Shown here in pieces: positions 5,268-5,972 of a stretch of 5,972 nucleotides of DNA. A model generated the notes under the pieces. It saw nothing but the letters and a program-made list of their open reading frames with translations. It was not told the origin of the DNA and made no database searches. Both the position numbers and the translations under genes were made by a program. The stretch covers positions 1-5,972 of the forward strand of contig CATMOP010000140.1 of assembly GCA_950072225.1 (NCBI GenBank), read 5' to 3'. The stretch comes from an uncultured Nitrospina sp. GTDB lineage: Bacteria; Nitrospinota; Nitrospinia; Nitrospinales; VA-1. Position 1 is the stretch's first letter; each line of letters starts with the position of its first letter.

Positions 5268-5465
5268 CTAATAATAGGGTTGCGAGTGTCAGTGTGAAGC
5301 GGTTTAGGAGCCTTTTAACTTGATTCGTCAAGGTAACGAATTGAAGGCTTATTTAGTTTCCTCGCTAAAAAAACTTGGCAGAAATTCGAGCCCAGGTAAA
5401 AATTGGGAAGGTTCGCTGGGGAACTTGATTGGCCTTGCCGCTAAAAATGTTGGAGGTAACCTGTC
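5268..5465 (+). other. Long 5' leader of the cold-shock gene with hairpins and strong RBS
   Basis: No convincing gene lies between the flippase-like stop and the csp start (5047-5465). The presumed leader holds CTAATAATAG, able to form a small stem at its 5' end; a perfect 5-bp hairpin with a UUCG tetraloop (CTTGA-TTCG-TCAAG, 5319-5332); and GTTC with GAAC (5411-5423) near the ribosome site. GGAGGT at 5452-5457 lies 8 bases before the ATG and fixes that start. Long structured leaders control cold-dependent mRNA stability and translation in E. coli cspA; the same role here is inference. A 54-codon open frame (TTG 5320 to TAA 5484) overlaps the leader and the csp start but is probably chance. 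Confidence 0.45.
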
Positions 5466-5666
5466 ATGGCAGAAGGAAAAGTAAAATGGTTTAACGATAG
5501 TAAGGGTTATGGTTTTATTGAGTCTAGTGACGGAGAAGATTGTTTCGTCCATTTTTCTGAAATTCAGACAGAGGGATTCAAAACTCTTACCGAAGGCCAA
5601 GAAGTCGAATTTGAGAAGAGCATGGGTCAAAAGGGGCCTCAAGCATCCAAAGTAATACCCAAATAG
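5466..5666 (+). CDS. Cold-shock domain protein (CspA family)
   Basis: This 66-residue single cold-shock domain is the standard CspA length. It is a cytoplasmic five-stranded OB-fold that binds single-stranded DNA and RNA and acts as an RNA chaperone. Visible motifs are the opening GKVKWFNDSKGYGFI with RNP1 (KGYGFI, 13-18), RNP2 (DCFVHFSEI, 25-33), and EGQEVEFE before the closing GPQASKV. The aromatic nucleic-acid-binding positions (Trp8, Tyr15, Phe17, Phe27, His29, Phe30) are kept. Cys26 replaces the usual Val of RNP2, a mild change. ATG at 5466 follows GGAGGT by 8 bases. The gene is monocistronic: a long leader lies before it and a strong terminator 19 bases after. Which csp paralogue it is, and whether it is cold-induced, cannot be told from sequence alone. 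Confidence 0.97.
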   Translation: MAEGKVKWFNDSKGYGFIESSDGEDCFVHFSEIQTEGFKTLTEGQEVEFEKSMGQKGPQASKVIPK

Positions 5667-5685
5667 ATTTTGTTTGAGATTAAAA

Positions 5686-5718
5686 ACCGGTGGAGATTTT
5701 ACTCTACCGGTTTTTTTT
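5686..5718 (+). terminator. Strong intrinsic terminator after csp, probably bidirectional
   Basis: ACCGGTGGAG (5686-5695) pairs along all ten bases with CTCTACCGGT (5702-5711), with one G-T wobble, around a six-base loop ATTTTA, and eight T residues follow (5711-5718). An A-run at 5682-5686 gives a T-run on the other strand, so it could also stop the convergent minus-strand gene ending at 5819. Confidence 0.95.
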
Positions 5719-5772
5719 GTCAATTTTCATTGCATAAACAAGTTAGCTTCTCCGTATTGCCAGGGGGTCGGA

Positions 5773-5788
5773 TAGGTCCTCTCACCTA
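5773..5788 (-). repeat. Small hairpin downstream of the right-edge gene
   Basis: TAGGT (5773-5777) and ACCTA (5784-5788) are perfect inverse arms around six bases, 31 bases beyond the stop of the minus-strand gene. No T-run follows, so it is at most a minor 3' structure. The rest of 5720-5818 shows nothing else that I can interpret. Confidence 0.25.
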
Positions 5789-5818
5789 CTGCAAAAGTTT
5801 ACTCTGAGTCCGCAAACA

Positions 5819-5971
5819 CTACGAATTTTCTGCCAGCACTTTTTCTACCTGCTCCCAAACCTTGTCCACCGTTATGCTGCCGAAATGGAATTCTCCCGGA
5901 TCCGATTCCTCAACATAATCCCTTTCTTCGAGGTCAATTTTTATGATTCGGCATAAATGATCTGGAATTTC
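5819..5971 (-). CDS. Unrecognised protein, C-terminal 50 residues only
   Basis: A minus-strand frame is open from the right edge to TAG at 5821-5819. It reads EIPDHLCRIIKIDLEERDY, then an acidic stretch VEESDPGEF, then a HFGSITVDKVWEQVEKVLAE helix and a stop. The composition is clearly protein-like: a beta-strand pattern (RIIKIDLE), then a charged turn, then an amphipathic helix with Trp. The codons resemble those of the neighbouring right-hand genes. It has no membrane segment and only one Cys. The N-terminal portion lies outside the window and I do not recognise a family. It converges on the cold-shock gene and shares the terminator region between them. Confidence 0.7.
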   Translation of the reverse strand, partial: EIPDHLCRIIKIDLEERDYVEESDPGEFHFGSITVDKVWEQVEKVLAENS

Positions 5972-5972
5972 A

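Noticed and set aside
5134..5331. 65-codon minus-strand ORF across the csp promoter region
   Set aside because: No RBS, no recognisable protein character, and it overlaps the promoter and dyad; probably chance.
5349..5723. 124-codon minus-strand ORF
   Set aside because: It is antisense to the cold-shock gene and runs through its terminator hairpin; it is a shadow ORF.
1..5972. CRISPR array, toxin-antitoxin pair, IS element, phage or defence cassette
   Set aside because: No regularly spaced direct repeats, transposase or integrase motifs, nuclease motifs or terminal repeats were seen on either strand.

Overview
The window appears to join two unrelated genomes. Bases 1 to about 1740 are very AT-rich (line 1501-1560 has 9 G/C in 60) and carry genes on the plus strand only: the tail of a cyanobacterial-type Xaa-Pro aminopeptidase (pepP) and two tiny ORFs. 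Low GC, tight spacing, absent Shine-Dalgarno sites and the wording of PepP suggest a Prochlorococcus-like picocyanobacterium (inferred from memory of the family, not from a search). From about 1749 onward the DNA is clearly richer in GC (line 2461-2520 has 34 G/C in 60), codon use changes, and the genes are those of an ordinary Gram-negative heterotroph or chemolithotroph whose phylum I cannot fix. Both window ends cut through genes, so this may be a whole metagenomic contig, with a chimeric join at about 1736-1749 as the simplest explanation.

Left block (1-1735): 5'-truncated pepP, a sigma70-like promoter, a 52-codon ORF and a TTG-started 56-codon ORF. The two small products share a short motif (N/D-I-P-K-x-L-W/Y followed by Y and H at the same spacing) and may be diverged tandem copies.

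Middle block, minus strand (3899 down to 1837): a tandem-CBS-domain protein interrupted by an in-frame TAA after codon 26, then a CNT/NupC-family nucleoside transporter whose substrate-site residues are altered, then a 64-residue DUF2892/YgaP-like two-helix membrane protein. A short open frame on the plus strand (1749-1847) just inside the join may be the tail of a gene cut by it.

Right block, plus strand: across a divergent, dyad-rich intergenic region from the CBS gene lies a TTG-started flippase-like membrane protein (LPG-synthase TM / UPF0104). A 419-base non-coding stretch follows, holding a dyad with arms 31 bp apart, an extended -10 promoter and a leader of about 200 nt with a UUCG-capped hairpin. 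It leads into a cold-shock-domain protein with a strong RBS and a textbook, probably bidirectional, terminator. The window ends in the C-terminal 50 codons of an unrecognised minus-strand gene.

No CRISPR array, tRNA, rRNA, IS element or defence cassette was found. The points most worth checking are the join, the CBS nonsense codon, the altered CNT binding site, and the paired small cyanobacterial ORFs.
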